Assembly: GCA_028278125.1 (NCBI GenBank)
Contig: JANQEY010000128.1
Span: 1 to 50,501 of the forward strand
DNA length: 50,501 nt
Direction: 5' to 3'
Origin: a bacterium
GTDB taxonomy: Bacteria > Electryoneota > Electryoneia > Electryoneales > Electryoneaceae
Part shown: one piece after another, positions 17,599-27,619 of the stretch
How positions within the stretch are numbered: position 1 is the stretch's first letter
How the letters are laid out: each line of letters starts with the position of its first letter
The notes under the pieces: generated by a model
Seen by the model: the letters and a program-made list of their open reading frames with translations, nothing else
The model's database searches: none
Told to the model about the DNA's origin: nothing
Made by a program: the position numbers and the translations under genes

Positions 17599-20373
17599 TC
17601 ACTGCAACAGTTTTATTTGCCAGTATGGGTAAAGATATTGTTCAACGTACGAAAAACCAGTTGGATCATAAATCCACCCTGGTGCTTTGGAATTAATTTC
17701 CATCTTTATTTTTTCTTCAAGCCGGTTTTTTTCATCACCTTCCAGGATTGAGAGCGCCAGTATTCTTAAGATATCCGGCAAAATTACACCCTCCATCTTC
17801 GAGAACGTATTCCAAGTCTCCAACAATTTATCATTATTACCACGAAGTTTTTCCAGCCATGCACAGTAGGTTTTTACTTTGACATTATCAGGTTTTAGTG
17901 TTTCGGCTTCCTTTACAGTATTTTCTGCTTCATCAAGATTACCCGATTGAATAAACAATCGAGAATAGTCAAGCCATAGATCCACATTTCCGCTGCGTAG
18001 CTCCAACGCTTTTTGATAGTAGATTTTTGCCTTCTTAAGGAGAATACTATTCTTTTCTCGTGGGAAATGAGCCAGGCTACTGTCCGAATAGCACAATGCT
18101 TTCTGCCATAACGCATGAGGATTATCAGGTTGATTTATCAGGATGCTGTCGCACCACTGAACAGCCTGGTCATATTTCCCGTCAAGCCAGTTTAACCTGG
18201 CCAGTTCCAGGTATATATCCATCCTGCTGTCCAGATCTTTACGTTCGAGCCCGGATAAAAGGCAGTTAATTGCTTCGCTTCTATCTCTGGCAGTGTGTTG
18301 AAGAGTATTCGAATGCTGTAAATATGAAGCACTGTTCGCGGGATAATCCTTAATTGCCATCTCTGAGCTGTTTAACGCCAGCGAATCTTTGTCTAATAAG
18401 GAATACAGATACGAATACGCATTTAATACCGCAAGCTCGGATCTTTTATTAACGGGTACCTGGTTAAGTTTCTCCAAACCAGATTCAACTTCACCATTAT
18501 CCAGCTCAGCAAATGCCGCGTTTATCATTCCAACGGTTAAATATTTATCCATATTGCGTTGTTCACGATAATTTTCGACCAGCTCCAGAAGCGGATTATC
18601 CATTTTTTCCAGCCGTTCCCGTACAATCTCATTCGAATCATTAGGATGGTTTTTTGGCGAATAGTATGAATTAACTCCCTCTGCGAAATATTCCCAGACG
18701 GTCAACGACTGGTACCTGCTCATGAATGAAGGTTGACCCTCTGCTTCTCTTGACTTGGCATCCCGGTAAAGCTTTTCGATCTGCTGTTTTTCATCTTCGG
18801 GAAGGATGGAATGCACCTGGTGAGTCAACTCATGCAGTACCGTATTATATCCCCCGTAAATAAGCCGTTCAACATCCTCTATTCCCGTTACGGTATTATA
18901 TCCACCAACTCCCCGGACATCATCCCACAGACGACCATCGAGACCTATCACCTGGTTTTCCAAAGATTCCAGACCCGGACATTGTGATAGTTTTTCGTGC
19001 AATGGCTTTATGTAGTGGGTATTCCCGGTTTTTTCGAGAACGGGGATAAATTCTTTCCACGGTTCTAGGGATAAAGCCACCCGTTTCTGATGTCGTTGCG
19101 ACAATAGATCCCAGTTTATCACATATTTTTCTACACCTGGAATTTCAGGCATCGGTGTATCTAAAAAATGAGAATCGTCCCTTTTATGATAAATACTTAG
19201 TTTCAGCTTCCTCGTCTCGTAGATCTTCGCCAGGATAGCGTGTGCTCGTCCATATTCTGGACATAATTTTAACGCTTTATAACACCACCACTCCGCTTCA
19301 GAAAGATTGCCGTCCTGGAAAAGAATCGAAGCCAGCCAGGCTATTGGTTCAATCCACCCGGGATTCTCATCAATTAATCGGACAAGGTTGTCCTTTATTA
19401 CTAAATTCGAATCATTTTTTGAACTATCGCTGATCTCTGCTAGAATTCTCTCTCCATTTTCAACGAAACACTCGGGATATAATTCTTTTATCTGGCTATA
19501 ATTGTATGCAGAATATCCGTTTCCTAGGTAATAATGAGCATCCTGTTGGCAGGGATTAATTTCAAGGACAAACTGGAACATCTTCCTTGCATCGCTGACT
19601 CTTCCGATTCTGATCAGGCTTTTTCCCAAAAGGAATAAAGTGTCATCAGAAAATCCGCCATTCGCTAATGCATAGAATAATAATTCGACTACTTTTCTAT
19701 AATTACGTTGTTTTTCAAAAGCCTTGCCGATTCCTTTCCATGCTTCACACAATAAAAAAGGATCTTTAGTATTATCTAATACTTCACCATAGAATTTATA
19801 AGCACTTTCAGCATGATGTTCTTTTAACGCCAGATCACCAAAAATTATTTCCCTTGAAGGAGAAAACGTTTCATCATAAAAGGATAGTGTTGAAAGGAGA
19901 TCATCATTCTTTCCAAAACCCAGTCTACTTTCCTGGATAAATTCACCGTAAGTCATGTCCCTGACTAACGCGAATTTCGCTAAAGCCAGCCAACAGGAGT
20001 GATCTATCATCCCATAATGCAGCCGTGGTTGTTTTAATGCTGACAGGTTTTTGTAAAATGATTGAGCATCGGATATTTCCGGAGTAGAAGTAAAATCAGT
20101 TACTATAAAATCCGGTAATAGCTTCCTGAATGATTCATAGCTCGAACTTCCATTTATCGCCTGGAAATAAGTATGATTGTTTCTTGTTTGATACTCCAGG
20201 AACAGTTTTTGGTCAATGTCTTCTGAATTCTTTTTTACCACAAGGAGTGAATCATAAATACGGTAAACTGTATCTATATCAAACTCACCGGCCTGTATTA
20301 TTTGTTGAAATCCTAGCAGGATTAACCCGGTGGACAGCACTTGTATAATTTTACGAAAATTGTGTCTATACAT
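17599..20373 (-). CDS. Secreted TPR protein with an HExxH metallopeptidase motif
   Basis: A 924-residue exported protein. A signal peptide (IIQVLSTGLILLGFQQIIQAG) is followed by TPR-like helical repeats at about 160-400 and again at about 640-900 (for example NPDNPHALWQKALCYSDSS-type units). Between them is a zinc-peptidase signature: HELTHQVH with H514, E515 and H518, followed 43-47 residues on by WEYFAEGVNSYY, whose E561 or E565 would be the third ligand. The arrangement HExxH plus a later (E/F)FAE is like gluzincins related to the anthrax lethal factor catalytic domain; assignment to a named peptidase family is not certain. It begins 43 bases after the glycosylasparaginase gene and in the same direction, so the two are probably co-transcribed. 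Confidence 0.8.
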   Translation of the reverse strand: MYRHNFRKIIQVLSTGLILLGFQQIIQAGEFDIDTVYRIYDSLLVVKKNSEDIDQKLFLEYQTRNNHTYFQAINGSSSYESFRKLLPDFIVTDFTSTPEISDAQSFYKNLSALKQPRLHYGMIDHSCWLALAKFALVRDMTYGEFIQESRLGFGKNDDLLSTLSFYDETFSPSREIIFGDLALKEHHAESAYKFYGEVLDNTKDPFLLCEAWKGIGKAFEKQRNYRKVVELLFYALANGGFSDDTLFLLGKSLIRIGRVSDARKMFQFVLEINPCQQDAHYYLGNGYSAYNYSQIKELYPECFVENGERILAEISDSSKNDSNLVIKDNLVRLIDENPGWIEPIAWLASILFQDGNLSEAEWWCYKALKLCPEYGRAHAILAKIYETRKLKLSIYHKRDDSHFLDTPMPEIPGVEKYVINWDLLSQRHQKRVALSLEPWKEFIPVLEKTGNTHYIKPLHEKLSQCPGLESLENQVIGLDGRLWDDVRGVGGYNTVTGIEDVERLIYGGYNTVLHELTHQVHSILPEDEKQQIEKLYRDAKSREAEGQPSFMSRYQSLTVWEYFAEGVNSYYSPKNHPNDSNEIVRERLEKMDNPLLELVENYREQRNMDKYLTVGMINAAFAELDNGEVESGLEKLNQVPVNKRSELAVLNAYSYLYSLLDKDSLALNSSEMAIKDYPANSASYLQHSNTLQHTARDRSEAINCLLSGLERKDLDSRMDIYLELARLNWLDGKYDQAVQWCDSILINQPDNPHALWQKALCYSDSSLAHFPREKNSILLKKAKIYYQKALELRSGNVDLWLDYSRLFIQSGNLDEAENTVKEAETLKPDNVKVKTYCAWLEKLRGNNDKLLETWNTFSKMEGVILPDILRILALSILEGDEKNRLEEKIKMEINSKAPGWIYDPTGFSYVEQYLYPYWQIKLLQ

Positions 20374-20416
20374 CCTTTTCCTAATAAGGCATTGATTGTT
20401 GTTTCAGTTAATGATC

Positions 20417-21478
20417 CTATTTCCTTTCATACAAGTAAGCGCAATCCTCGTGACGCGTGCCGTTTTTATCGGTTATGGCGAAGTTTGATGGGCCCCACAT
20501 CGACACCCCTGCGTGTCTTCCGTCTTTGCCGATGATATAGAACTTCAGTCCAAAATTGGGTGTACCATCTTCATTTAAAAGATGGGATTCGCTCGTTTTT
20601 TTCGCGACTCTTTTGAGCACTTCCATACCGGCATCAACAGGATCCATTCCCGATCGCATCAGCTCAACAGCGGCATAACTGCACAGGTTTTGCAGGTTGG
20701 CTTCTCCCCTTCCAGTACTTCCGCACGATCCGATTTCGTTATCAACATATAATCCAGCACCGATAATTGGGGAGTCGCCAACACGTCCTGGAATCTTGAA
20801 GAACAATCCGCTGGTGGTTGTAACACATGATAAATCACCGTTACTGTTCATCCCGGCACAGTGTATTGTCCCGGTGGGTCGTCCAAAGAAATCGCGCACC
20901 TCAGGATCGAGTTTATCGTCGTGAGGGGTCAGCCAGTCATCCTCATCCGTCCTCGACTGTTTCCAGTAGAGCCAGATTTTCCTGGCTTGTTCCGTCAACA
21001 GGTTCTCTTCGTTAAAACCGTTGGCTTTTGCAAAGCGTAAAGCACCTTTTCCAACGAGGAGGACATGGTCAGTTTCTTCAAGGACAATTTTGGCAACCTT
21101 GGACGGGTTTTTGATATTCCGTAGCGAGGCGACCGCGCCTGCCCTGTGAGTCGGTCCATGCATCACCGCTGAATCGAGCTCCACTACACCATCTTCATTG
21201 GGCAGACCACCATACCCAACAGTGAGGTCGTTAGGATCATCCTCAACAATATTTACTCCGGCGATCACCGAATCGAGGGTGTCGACGCCTTCCATCAGTT
21301 GAGAATACGCCAGTTTAGTTGCTTCGAGACCATTCCCTGAAGCGATAGCTTTAACAGGAAATTTCCCTGGTTTTGGAATTTTCCCGGAAGCGCCGTACGC
21401 TTTATTCAAAAGTGGAAGCGCTGCTGCCGCACCGGCTGTTGTGGTTATAAACGTCCTGCGATCTACAGTTTTTTTCAT
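20417..21478 (-). CDS. Tat-exported glycosylasparaginase (Ntn hydrolase)
   Basis: An N-terminal nucleophile hydrolase that cleaves the N4-(beta-GlcNAc)-L-asparagine bond of glycoproteins, or a related isoaspartyl peptidase or asparaginase. Family motifs are GYGGLPNEDGVVELDSAVM near the N-terminus, the autoprocessing site GTIHCAG with catalytic T204, and GRVGDSPIIGAGLYVDNE. The usual Gly-Thr-Ile-Gly is Gly-Thr-Ile-His here. The glycosylasparaginase branch is favoured over plain plant-type asparaginase by the GRVGDSPIIGAG block. The N-terminus VDRRTFITTTAGAAAALPLL is a twin-arginine signal, so it is exported folded. GGGAGGG precedes the ATG. It heads a likely two-gene unit with the TPR metallopeptidase, which suggests glycoprotein breakdown outside the cytoplasm. 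Confidence 0.9.
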   Translation of the reverse strand: MKKTVDRRTFITTTAGAAAALPLLNKAYGASGKIPKPGKFPVKAIASGNGLEATKLAYSQLMEGVDTLDSVIAGVNIVEDDPNDLTVGYGGLPNEDGVVELDSAVMHGPTHRAGAVASLRNIKNPSKVAKIVLEETDHVLLVGKGALRFAKANGFNEENLLTEQARKIWLYWKQSRTDEDDWLTPHDDKLDPEVRDFFGRPTGTIHCAGMNSNGDLSCVTTTSGLFFKIPGRVGDSPIIGAGLYVDNEIGSCGSTGRGEANLQNLCSYAAVELMRSGMDPVDAGMEVLKRVAKKTSESHLLNEDGTPNFGLKFYIIGKDGRHAGVSMWGPSNFAITDKNGTRHEDCAYLYERK

Positions 21479-21727
21479 TTTTCCCTCCCGGTTGGATCAG
21501 GGCAAGGTAGAATCATGCCTGTTAACTTTCAAGTATCACAAGGATCTTTTGGCATTCTATTCGGAATTACAAGGTAGATTAAGAGCTTCGTGAGAGTTAA
21601 AACCACTGGGATTAGTATCATTCTTACTGTTTGAGAATGCAAATTCGATTTTACAACATTAACCGTTAATATTTGTTGTTTTATATTACTCGAAACCGTC
21701 TCCTGTCCTCAAAACAGGTGTTGCGTT

Positions 21728-21733
21728 TATAAT
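21728..21733 (+). promoter_or_regulatory. Possible -10 element of the tRNA-Arg promoter
   Basis: A consensus TATAAT lies 30 bases upstream of the tRNA. The base 17 further up is not a good -35 (GTCCTC), but CCTGT/ACAGG forms a small inverted repeat just there (21702-21718). Weak support. Confidence 0.3.
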
Positions 21734-21763
21734 GATGTCCCCATATTTTTGGTTTGCTGTAGA

Positions 21764-21837
21764 GCGCCTGTAGCTCAACTGGATAGAGCATCTGACTACG
21801 GATCAGAAGGTTTGGGGTTCGAATCCCTACAGGCGTA
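21764..21837 (+). tRNA. tRNA-Arg (anticodon ACG)
   Basis: A full cloverleaf can be drawn. The acceptor GCGCCTG pairs with CAGGCGT (with a G-U at the end), the D stem is GCTC/GAGC, the anticodon stem TCTGA/TCAGA encloses CTACGGA with anticodon ACG, and the T arm is TGGGG-TTCGAAT-CCCTA. The discriminator is A. The bases after it are CAA, so CCA is not encoded. Anticodon ACG is normally deaminated to ICG in bacteria by TadA and reads CGU, CGC and CGA. Confidence 0.95.
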
Positions 21838-21848
21838 CAAGGAATAAC

Positions 21849-21885
21849 AAGGGTTTAGACTCAAGTCTAAACCTTTTGTTTTTTT
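21849..21885 (+). terminator. Terminator of the tRNA-Arg gene
   Basis: GGTTTAGACT pairs perfectly with AGTCTAAACC around a 2-base turn, extended outward by A-T/G-T pairs, and is followed by TTTTGTTTTTTT. It lies 12 bases after the tRNA. Strong. Confidence 0.9.
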
Positions 21886-21905
21886 AGGTGGTGGGACGAT
21901 TTTAT

Positions 21906-22298
21906 CTAAAGATCATCCAGTTCTAAACCATCCTCCTTTAACAACGATTCGGCTTTTGTAAGGTAATCTTCGACGGATATAGATTTTTGGACAATGATGT
22001 TGGCTGTTATTCTATCATCAACAAGTTCGTCTTCGAAATATTCAAGCATTTCAAAATATGTACCGTCTCCCCTGCCTGAATAGATCAGTGCCTTAAGTTT
22101 CAACAGTTTTTTACTACCCAATGCCACTAAATATTCTACTACTTCTTCCCTGGCGTTTTGATATCGTTGATCAGATCCGGGCGATATCATCGATTCAAGG
22201 GATAGTGGATTTTTACCGCCACGCTGTTCTTTAATTAATTCGCTTATCTTCAACAGACCACGAACCAGGTCTATTGTTTCTTTAACGGGTTCTTTCAT
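21906..22298 (-). CDS. Hypothetical protein, 130 residues
   Basis: No family is recognised with confidence. The protein is soluble and mainly helical: a first helix (KETIDLVRGLLKISELIKEQ), a loop, then EEVVEYLVALGSKKLLKLKALIYSGRGDGTYFEMLEYFE, and a final acidic helix ending EDGLELDDL. The phrase with L-x-A-L-x-x-x-GRGD and a following aromatic resembles the DUF3775 pattern, a loose similarity only. The ATG at 22298 is chosen; a TTG two codons upstream is possible. The tRNA terminator follows the stop. The neighbouring DinB-like gene lies 86 bases upstream and the two may share a transcript. Confidence 0.7.
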   Translation of the reverse strand: MKEPVKETIDLVRGLLKISELIKEQRGGKNPLSLESMISPGSDQRYQNAREEVVEYLVALGSKKLLKLKALIYSGRGDGTYFEMLEYFEDELVDDRITANIIVQKSISVEDYLTKAESLLKEDGLELDDL

Positions 22299-22390
22299 GC
22301 TCAATTTTGTTATTCCAGGGTTTAAACAAAATCAGTTAGAATTCACTTTCCTTTTAAGATCAGCATTTAATTCTACCGTATTCACCAGAT

Positions 22391-22912
22391 CTACTCTGAC
22401 AAAAGATTAATGGCTGATGTAATCATCACCAGGTGATGATCGTCGTGTGAAGCCGCGAAATGCATCAGGTCGATGATATTCATCGGTTGTTTAAGACGTG
22501 GATGGAAAGATTCAAAGGTTATCTGTTTTTCATCCAGTTTTTCAAGATCCTCGATGAAACCAAATCGTACCTTTCGAAAATCTTTAAGCACGGTTACTAT
22601 CGATGCCGTATTATAATCAGCTTCATTGGTCTTTGTATTGGACATGTCCGCGGGAGTCAGCTCTTTGAGTTCCGCTTTAAAATCCGCAATCCGTTTTGTC
22701 CATAACTCCTCTACATCAACCAGGTGACCAATATTCTCCTGGATTGACCATTTGTCATCGGGCTTTTGTGTCAGGATATCGGCATCAAGGCTCAGAACTC
22801 GGTCTTCTACTCTTGCAGGTGTACCCCTTAGCCGTTCCAGCAAGAGGGGAAACATCCAGGCTGGCCGTCTAAAATCAAACTTCCGTTCTACCCAGAGTTT
22901 TGTCTCAATCAT
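22391..22912 (-). CDS. DinB-family protein (DinB_2)
   Basis: A 173-residue four-helix-bundle protein. Three histidines in the positions expected for the DinB/YfiT metal site are present: NIGHLVDVEELW in the second helix, and HFAASHDDHHLVMI in the last. WSIQENIGHLV is the usual phrase for DinB_2 proteins. Members bind a divalent metal and several act as thiol-dependent transferases (bacillithiol or mycothiol); the substrate here is unknown and DNA-damage inducibility is not implied. The ATG has AAGGA seven bases upstream. Confidence 0.85.
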   Translation of the reverse strand: MIETKLWVERKFDFRRPAWMFPLLLERLRGTPARVEDRVLSLDADILTQKPDDKWSIQENIGHLVDVEELWTKRIADFKAELKELTPADMSNTKTNEADYNTASIVTVLKDFRKVRFGFIEDLEKLDEKQITFESFHPRLKQPMNIIDLMHFAASHDDHHLVMITSAINLLSE

Positions 22913-23134
22913 GATTTTTTCCTTTTCATATTTTTGTGAATCATTTAGTTCAAAGTAACAAAGACACTGACATGTGTCAATTTAGCCGGGTTCAGCAATT
23001 GAGCATATAAGCAAAACTCTTACTATTAAGTTCGAATGTGTATCTACATAATTCACTACCAAATTATTTATATTATATTTATAAGGTAGCTAAGTTTAAT
23101 TCTTTCTCAATTTTCAATGATCAGGTTCTAAATA

Positions 23135-24721
23135 ATGCGATTAATTGTCCTGCTGGCAATAGCAGCGTTGATCTATGCCACTCAGTGTTCATATTCCCAG
23201 GTAAACCTCGAGGGATCGCTTGAGGGATTTCTGCAAACCGAAACCTATCATGTAATCGATAATATCCAGGTTGACGAAAACGACACATTGATAATCGAAG
23301 CAGGCTCACAGTTTTTATTCCATGGACAATATTCTTTTGCTTTATACGGTTTACTTATCTGCTCCGGGACAGAAGAAGACAGCATTTTATTCACCGCGGC
23401 GGATACATCAGCAGGCTGGGAAGGGATAGATTTTTACGGGGAATCATCAAGTTTTTCCCTGGTCGAATATTCAAATATTTATAGAAGTCTCTCTTCCGGT
23501 GTCTATTGTAACAACTCATCACCCACATTCAGGCATTGTTCAGTCGCTGATAATGAAAACGGCGGTTTTTATCTTGAAGAATACTCCTGCCCGATAATAG
23601 AGAATTGTTTGATAACACAAAATACGTCGTCAAACGGTGCAGGTCTTTTCTGTACTTTATACTCGCTGCCGGAGATGACAAATTGTATTATTTCTTCCAA
23701 TACAGCGACTTTCAGTGGTGGTGGAATAGCCAGTCTCAACCACTCATTCCCATTTTTAAGAAGATGCACTATCAGCGAAAACAATGCCGGATCACATGGT
23801 GGGGGTTTGTCTTATAGAGTTATCACGCACATGGCTGAGATTGAAGATTGTACAATTTTTTCAAATTCAGCCGGCCTGAGGGGCGGCGGAATTTATTGCG
23901 ACTGGCATGCCGGACCGACCGTCAGGCGTTCGCTTATCTATGATAATTATTCAGGTGAGGATGGTGGGGCGATTTATTTAATAGACTCAGAGATCGACCT
24001 GGTACAATCTACAATGGCAAGTAATACAGCCGTTAACAACGGTGGAGGAATTTTTTTCAGGGACAATGGGCGAGCTAACATTCTAAATTCAATTCTCTGG
24101 TACAATTACCCGAACGAACTATATTTCCACCCGAATGAAGATCCCAATCGTATCCTGTCAGCCTATTCTGATATCCGTAATAGTGAAGGGGGAATCGTTA
24201 ATCCTGAAAATGGTGAGATTAACTGGCTGGAAGGCAACCTGCAGCTCGAGCCGCTATTTATTGATCCAGACAATCATAATTATCACTTATCGGAAAACTC
24301 ACCCTGTATTGATAGTGGATCTGAATTGATTACCTGGATGGGAGATACTTTACTCGATTATACTGATGACCTCTATTTTGGACCGGCACCAGATATGGGT
24401 GTATTCGAATATTCTCCGCTGGTAATGGAAGAATCCAGTTCTACAAATCACCCGAGCGAGTTCTCTATTACCTCAATCTACCCGAATCCCTTCAATAACA
24501 AAACAACGATCGAAATAAGTTCACCAACATCTTCTATCGTTGAAATCAGATTATTCAACCTTCTTGGACAGCTTATAATTGATAATATTAAACAACATTT
24601 TGCAGCTGGATATCATAAAATTACATTTGACGCGAAAGACCTTACGAGTGGAGTTTACCTGGTTAAAGCCACAATACCTGGAATGTCTACCAGAACTAGA
24701 AAAATTGTAGTGGTTAAGTAG
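23135..24721 (+). CDS. Secreted right-handed beta-helix protein with T9SS sorting domain
   Basis: A 528-residue extracellular protein. A signal peptide (MRLIVLLAIAALIYATQCSYS) is followed by an N-terminal cap and parallel beta-helix coils at about 100-320 with recurring GGG-containing turns (for example SGGGIASL, HGGGLSYR, RGGGIYCD, DGGAIYLI, NGGGIFFR). Such folds are common in pectate-lyase-like and adhesin-like proteins, and no catalytic residues can be pointed to. The last 80 residues are a type A T9SS sorting domain: SIYPNPFNNKTTIEIS, LFNLLGQ, SGVYLVKA and the end KIVVVK. It should be exported by Sec, moved across the outer membrane by T9SS and anchored or released. No good ribosome site is visible. 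It is divergent from the DinB gene. Confidence 0.88.
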   Translation: MRLIVLLAIAALIYATQCSYSQVNLEGSLEGFLQTETYHVIDNIQVDENDTLIIEAGSQFLFHGQYSFALYGLLICSGTEEDSILFTAADTSAGWEGIDFYGESSSFSLVEYSNIYRSLSSGVYCNNSSPTFRHCSVADNENGGFYLEEYSCPIIENCLITQNTSSNGAGLFCTLYSLPEMTNCIISSNTATFSGGGIASLNHSFPFLRRCTISENNAGSHGGGLSYRVITHMAEIEDCTIFSNSAGLRGGGIYCDWHAGPTVRRSLIYDNYSGEDGGAIYLIDSEIDLVQSTMASNTAVNNGGGIFFRDNGRANILNSILWYNYPNELYFHPNEDPNRILSAYSDIRNSEGGIVNPENGEINWLEGNLQLEPLFIDPDNHNYHLSENSPCIDSGSELITWMGDTLLDYTDDLYFGPAPDMGVFEYSPLVMEESSSTNHPSEFSITSIYPNPFNNKTTIEISSPTSSIVEIRLFNLLGQLIIDNIKQHFAAGYHKITFDAKDLTSGVYLVKATIPGMSTRTRKIVVVK

Positions 24722-24751
24722 TAAGCTCAAACTCATCCTTTAATAAAGAAA

Positions 24752-24774
24752 GCAGCACCCGACCAGGATGCTGC
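24752..24774. terminator. Possible bidirectional terminator between convergent genes
   Basis: GCAGCA (24752-24757) and TGCTGC (24769-24774) pair over 6 bp, extended by adjacent A/T, between the beta-helix gene and the chemoreceptor gene. On the minus strand TTTCTTTATT follows. The stem is short and the loop is 11 bases. Confidence 0.45.
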
Positions 24775-24799
24775 CTTCATTATAGATACCATCTTTCTC

Positions 24800-27619
24800 T
24801 TAGAAATCCTTAAATTCATCGTCCTCTGATGATGAAGTTAAATCAGGTGTTGATGACTTATCTTCTCCATCACCGAGGTCAATCTCTATTTCTGAATACC
24901 CATTTCCGCTGGTTTCACTCGAGTCATCATTCAGCTCGAGAATTTCATCCGCTTTCCTCTCGAGAGCATCCGGAATCATTTTCTGTTCATCTTGTGCGAA
25001 ACCTGTTCCATCATTCATAAGCTTAAATTTTTCCAGGTTGCCCTGTAGAATCTTTGCCTGGCTGGAAAGAGTCTCTGCCGTGGAAGCACCCTCTTCCGAG
25101 CTAGCACTGATTGACTGAGTTAATCTGTCAACCTGGGCGAGAGCCTCATTAACCTGTTCAATTCCCTGGGATTGTTCCCGAGACGATTCCGAGATATCAC
25201 CAATCAGGTCGTTAACTTTTGTCACTCCCTCGATTATCTCATCCAGCGCCTTATCTGTAACCTCTGCGATAGCTGTGCCGTTTTCAACCTTTTTAACCGA
25301 ATCCTCGATCAACTCAGTGGTCTCTTTCGCGGCTTCCGCGCTTCGCTGTGCCAGGTTACGCACTTCATCGGCAACAACCGAGAATCCTTTACCGTGGACA
25401 CCTGCCCTGGCTGCTTCAACTGCTGCGTTCAGGGCCAGCAGGTTAGTCTGGAAGGCAATTTCATCAATGGCTTTGATAATCCGAGAAATTTGCGAAGATG
25501 ATTCATTTATCTCATTCATGGCTTCAAGCATCTTCTGCATCTGTTCGTTACCCTCACCTGCCTTTGAGTGAGCCTGGCTGGCAAGTTCATTTGCATGCCC
25601 CGCATTCTCAGCGTTGTTCTTTGTTTGCGATCCAACCTCAACCATAGTCGAACTGATTTGTTCAAGCGAACTGGCCTGTTCGGTCGCACCTTGTGATAAT
25701 GCCTGGCTGGAATCAGATACCTGCAATGATCCTTTGTTAACCTGGTCAACAGAATAACTAACATTAGCCAGGAGTTCGTTCAGGCTGTCGAGGGTCGTAT
25801 TTAAAGCTGATTTCATCAGGGCATGGTCACCAGCATATTCCCCCTGCATTTTGACTGTCAAATCACCATTTGACATCGCTTCAAGGCATGAAACCGCTTC
25901 AGTCACCGGATTGAGGATGTTTTCGATCGTACTGTTAAATCCCTGGATTACTTCACGGTAGCTTCCCTGGAGTTTATCCGCGTCCCCTCGGACATCAAGC
26001 CTTCCTTCTTCAGCTGCTTTTGCCAACATTACCCCTTCTTCAGTCAGAATCTTAATATTATCCCTGATAGTATTTAGACCCTCGGTTAATACTATCTGTT
26101 TACCTGGCAGTTCTCGCATCTCTTTCGTCAGGTCACCACGGGCATATTCCTGCATTATCTCAATTCCTTCCATAACAGGATTTATGACCGCGTCAAGTGC
26201 CTGGCTTACACCATTGAGAAGTTCGGCAAAAGCGCCTTCGAACCCTTCCGATTTACATCTTCTTTCAATATTACCGGCAGTCTGAGCATCAATTGTAGAT
26301 TTTAACTCGTCCTGCATCTGGCTGATGCTTTCCCTCATCGTAAACATCGCGTTGCCAAGTACATCATCGTCAGACGCTATTTCAACTTCGACATTGAGAT
26401 TCCCTACAGCGATCTGTTCAGCAGCTTGCGCTTTATTTTTAAGTGATGTGCTCATGTCCCTGAACGCATCAGCAAGCTGACCTACCTCGTCATAACGCCT
26501 GATATCGATATCCTGGTTCATGTCACCTAGGGCAACCTGTTTCGCGATTTCCGATATTTTACCAATCGGATCACTGATACTTCTCGCGATTATGTAAATA
26601 ATTGCGGCAAGAATCGCTATACCGAATAAGGCAATCAGAACACTGGTTAAGAGTAACTGCCTTACACCAGAAAGAATATTTCCCACCGGCACAAACGCAG
26701 CCATAATTGTTGATGACTGGACAGTTTCTTCGCCCTCGGATTTACTTGTCAAAACTTTAGTGTCGGTAATCCGGGTAAAGGTAGCGTATGTGTTTTTGCC
26801 GTCGAATGAAAACCTTTTCATCGATCCGGCTTCGGCACTTTTTAACCATTTAGCCAGTTTATCACTGAAATCCAGAGTTCCACCGATAATTTTTTCGTCT
26901 GAATGTGTTAATGCTTTTCCAGTCTCTAGATCTACGAACATTATCTTGGCATCCGGGAATCCATTGTACTTCATGGACTCAGTAATCAGGGATGTACTTT
27001 TCTGTACTTCTGACCAATCGAGCATCGCCAGCAACAGACCATTCTTATTCCCCGAATAATCCTTTGTTGGGAAACTGAAAATGTATGTTTTCTCGAAACT
27101 ATCGTCCATCCATTTCAGGGCATTTGAGTTTTGAAGAACTACTCCGACCGGTTCCATTGTGAGGAATTGATCTGCTTGATCGACGGATTGCCCCACAATT
27201 CCATCTACCTGGAAATTACCGTTGGTAGCGAATGAGAGGACTTCACCATCTCTGTTGGTGACCAGCATCATTCCAATCTCAGGTGCGGATTTTATTAAAT
27301 CAGCAAGGTGGGTATTCAGTTCAGATGTTGTATTAAACTCTATCGCCAGACCAAAAACATCTTCCTGGGTCCAATGTTCGAATTTATCAGCTATATCTGC
27401 AAGCAGTGTATTGATACCGTCGGTTTGCGCTTTAACCAGCAACTGCATAATTCGTTTGCTGGATGATAGTGAGGAATTACCTGATGCCCTGTATGAAACA
27501 GAGACTATAAGAACAATTATAACTAAAGCCGGAATGAGAACACTTAAAATCTTTGTCCTGATTGCCAGTTTAGACCAGGCAGCTAAAGAGAACTTGTTCG
27601 TTGACTCTCCATAATCCAT
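24800..27619 (-). CDS. Methyl-accepting chemotaxis protein with multiple HAMP domains
   Basis: A 939-residue membrane chemoreceptor. Membrane segments at about 22-42 and 322-345 bound a periplasmic sensor of about 275 residues with dCache-like length. Cytoplasmic parts are a first HAMP (346-398, [16 protein letters not shown]), a second (399-447), further HAMP-like units around 474-525 and 568-618 (each with NPV/P...GDLT and E or D motif), and the signalling hairpin at about 719-755 ([21 protein letters not shown]). The acidic tail after 880 lacks the NWETF-type CheR pentapeptide. AGGAGGGG lies six bases before the ATG. It sits downstream of a porin and a solute-binding protein and may read that protein's ligand state, which is inference. 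Confidence 0.92.
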   Translation of the reverse strand: MDYGESTNKFSLAAWSKLAIRTKILSVLIPALVIIVLIVSVSYRASGNSSLSSSKRIMQLLVKAQTDGINTLLADIADKFEHWTQEDVFGLAIEFNTTSELNTHLADLIKSAPEIGMMLVTNRDGEVLSFATNGNFQVDGIVGQSVDQADQFLTMEPVGVVLQNSNALKWMDDSFEKTYIFSFPTKDYSGNKNGLLLAMLDWSEVQKSTSLITESMKYNGFPDAKIMFVDLETGKALTHSDEKIIGGTLDFSDKLAKWLKSAEAGSMKRFSFDGKNTYATFTRITDTKVLTSKSEGEETVQSSTIMAAFVPVGNILSGVRQLLLTSVLIALFGIAILAAIIYIIARSISDPIGKISEIAKQVALGDMNQDIDIRRYDEVGQLADAFRDMSTSLKNKAQAAEQIAVGNLNVEVEIASDDDVLGNAMFTMRESISQMQDELKSTIDAQTAGNIERRCKSEGFEGAFAELLNGVSQALDAVINPVMEGIEIMQEYARGDLTKEMRELPGKQIVLTEGLNTIRDNIKILTEEGVMLAKAAEEGRLDVRGDADKLQGSYREVIQGFNSTIENILNPVTEAVSCLEAMSNGDLTVKMQGEYAGDHALMKSALNTTLDSLNELLANVSYSVDQVNKGSLQVSDSSQALSQGATEQASSLEQISSTMVEVGSQTKNNAENAGHANELASQAHSKAGEGNEQMQKMLEAMNEINESSSQISRIIKAIDEIAFQTNLLALNAAVEAARAGVHGKGFSVVADEVRNLAQRSAEAAKETTELIEDSVKKVENGTAIAEVTDKALDEIIEGVTKVNDLIGDISESSREQSQGIEQVNEALAQVDRLTQSISASSEEGASTAETLSSQAKILQGNLEKFKLMNDGTGFAQDEQKMIPDALERKADEILELNDDSSETSGNGYSEIEIDLGDGEDKSSTPDLTSSSEDDEFKDF

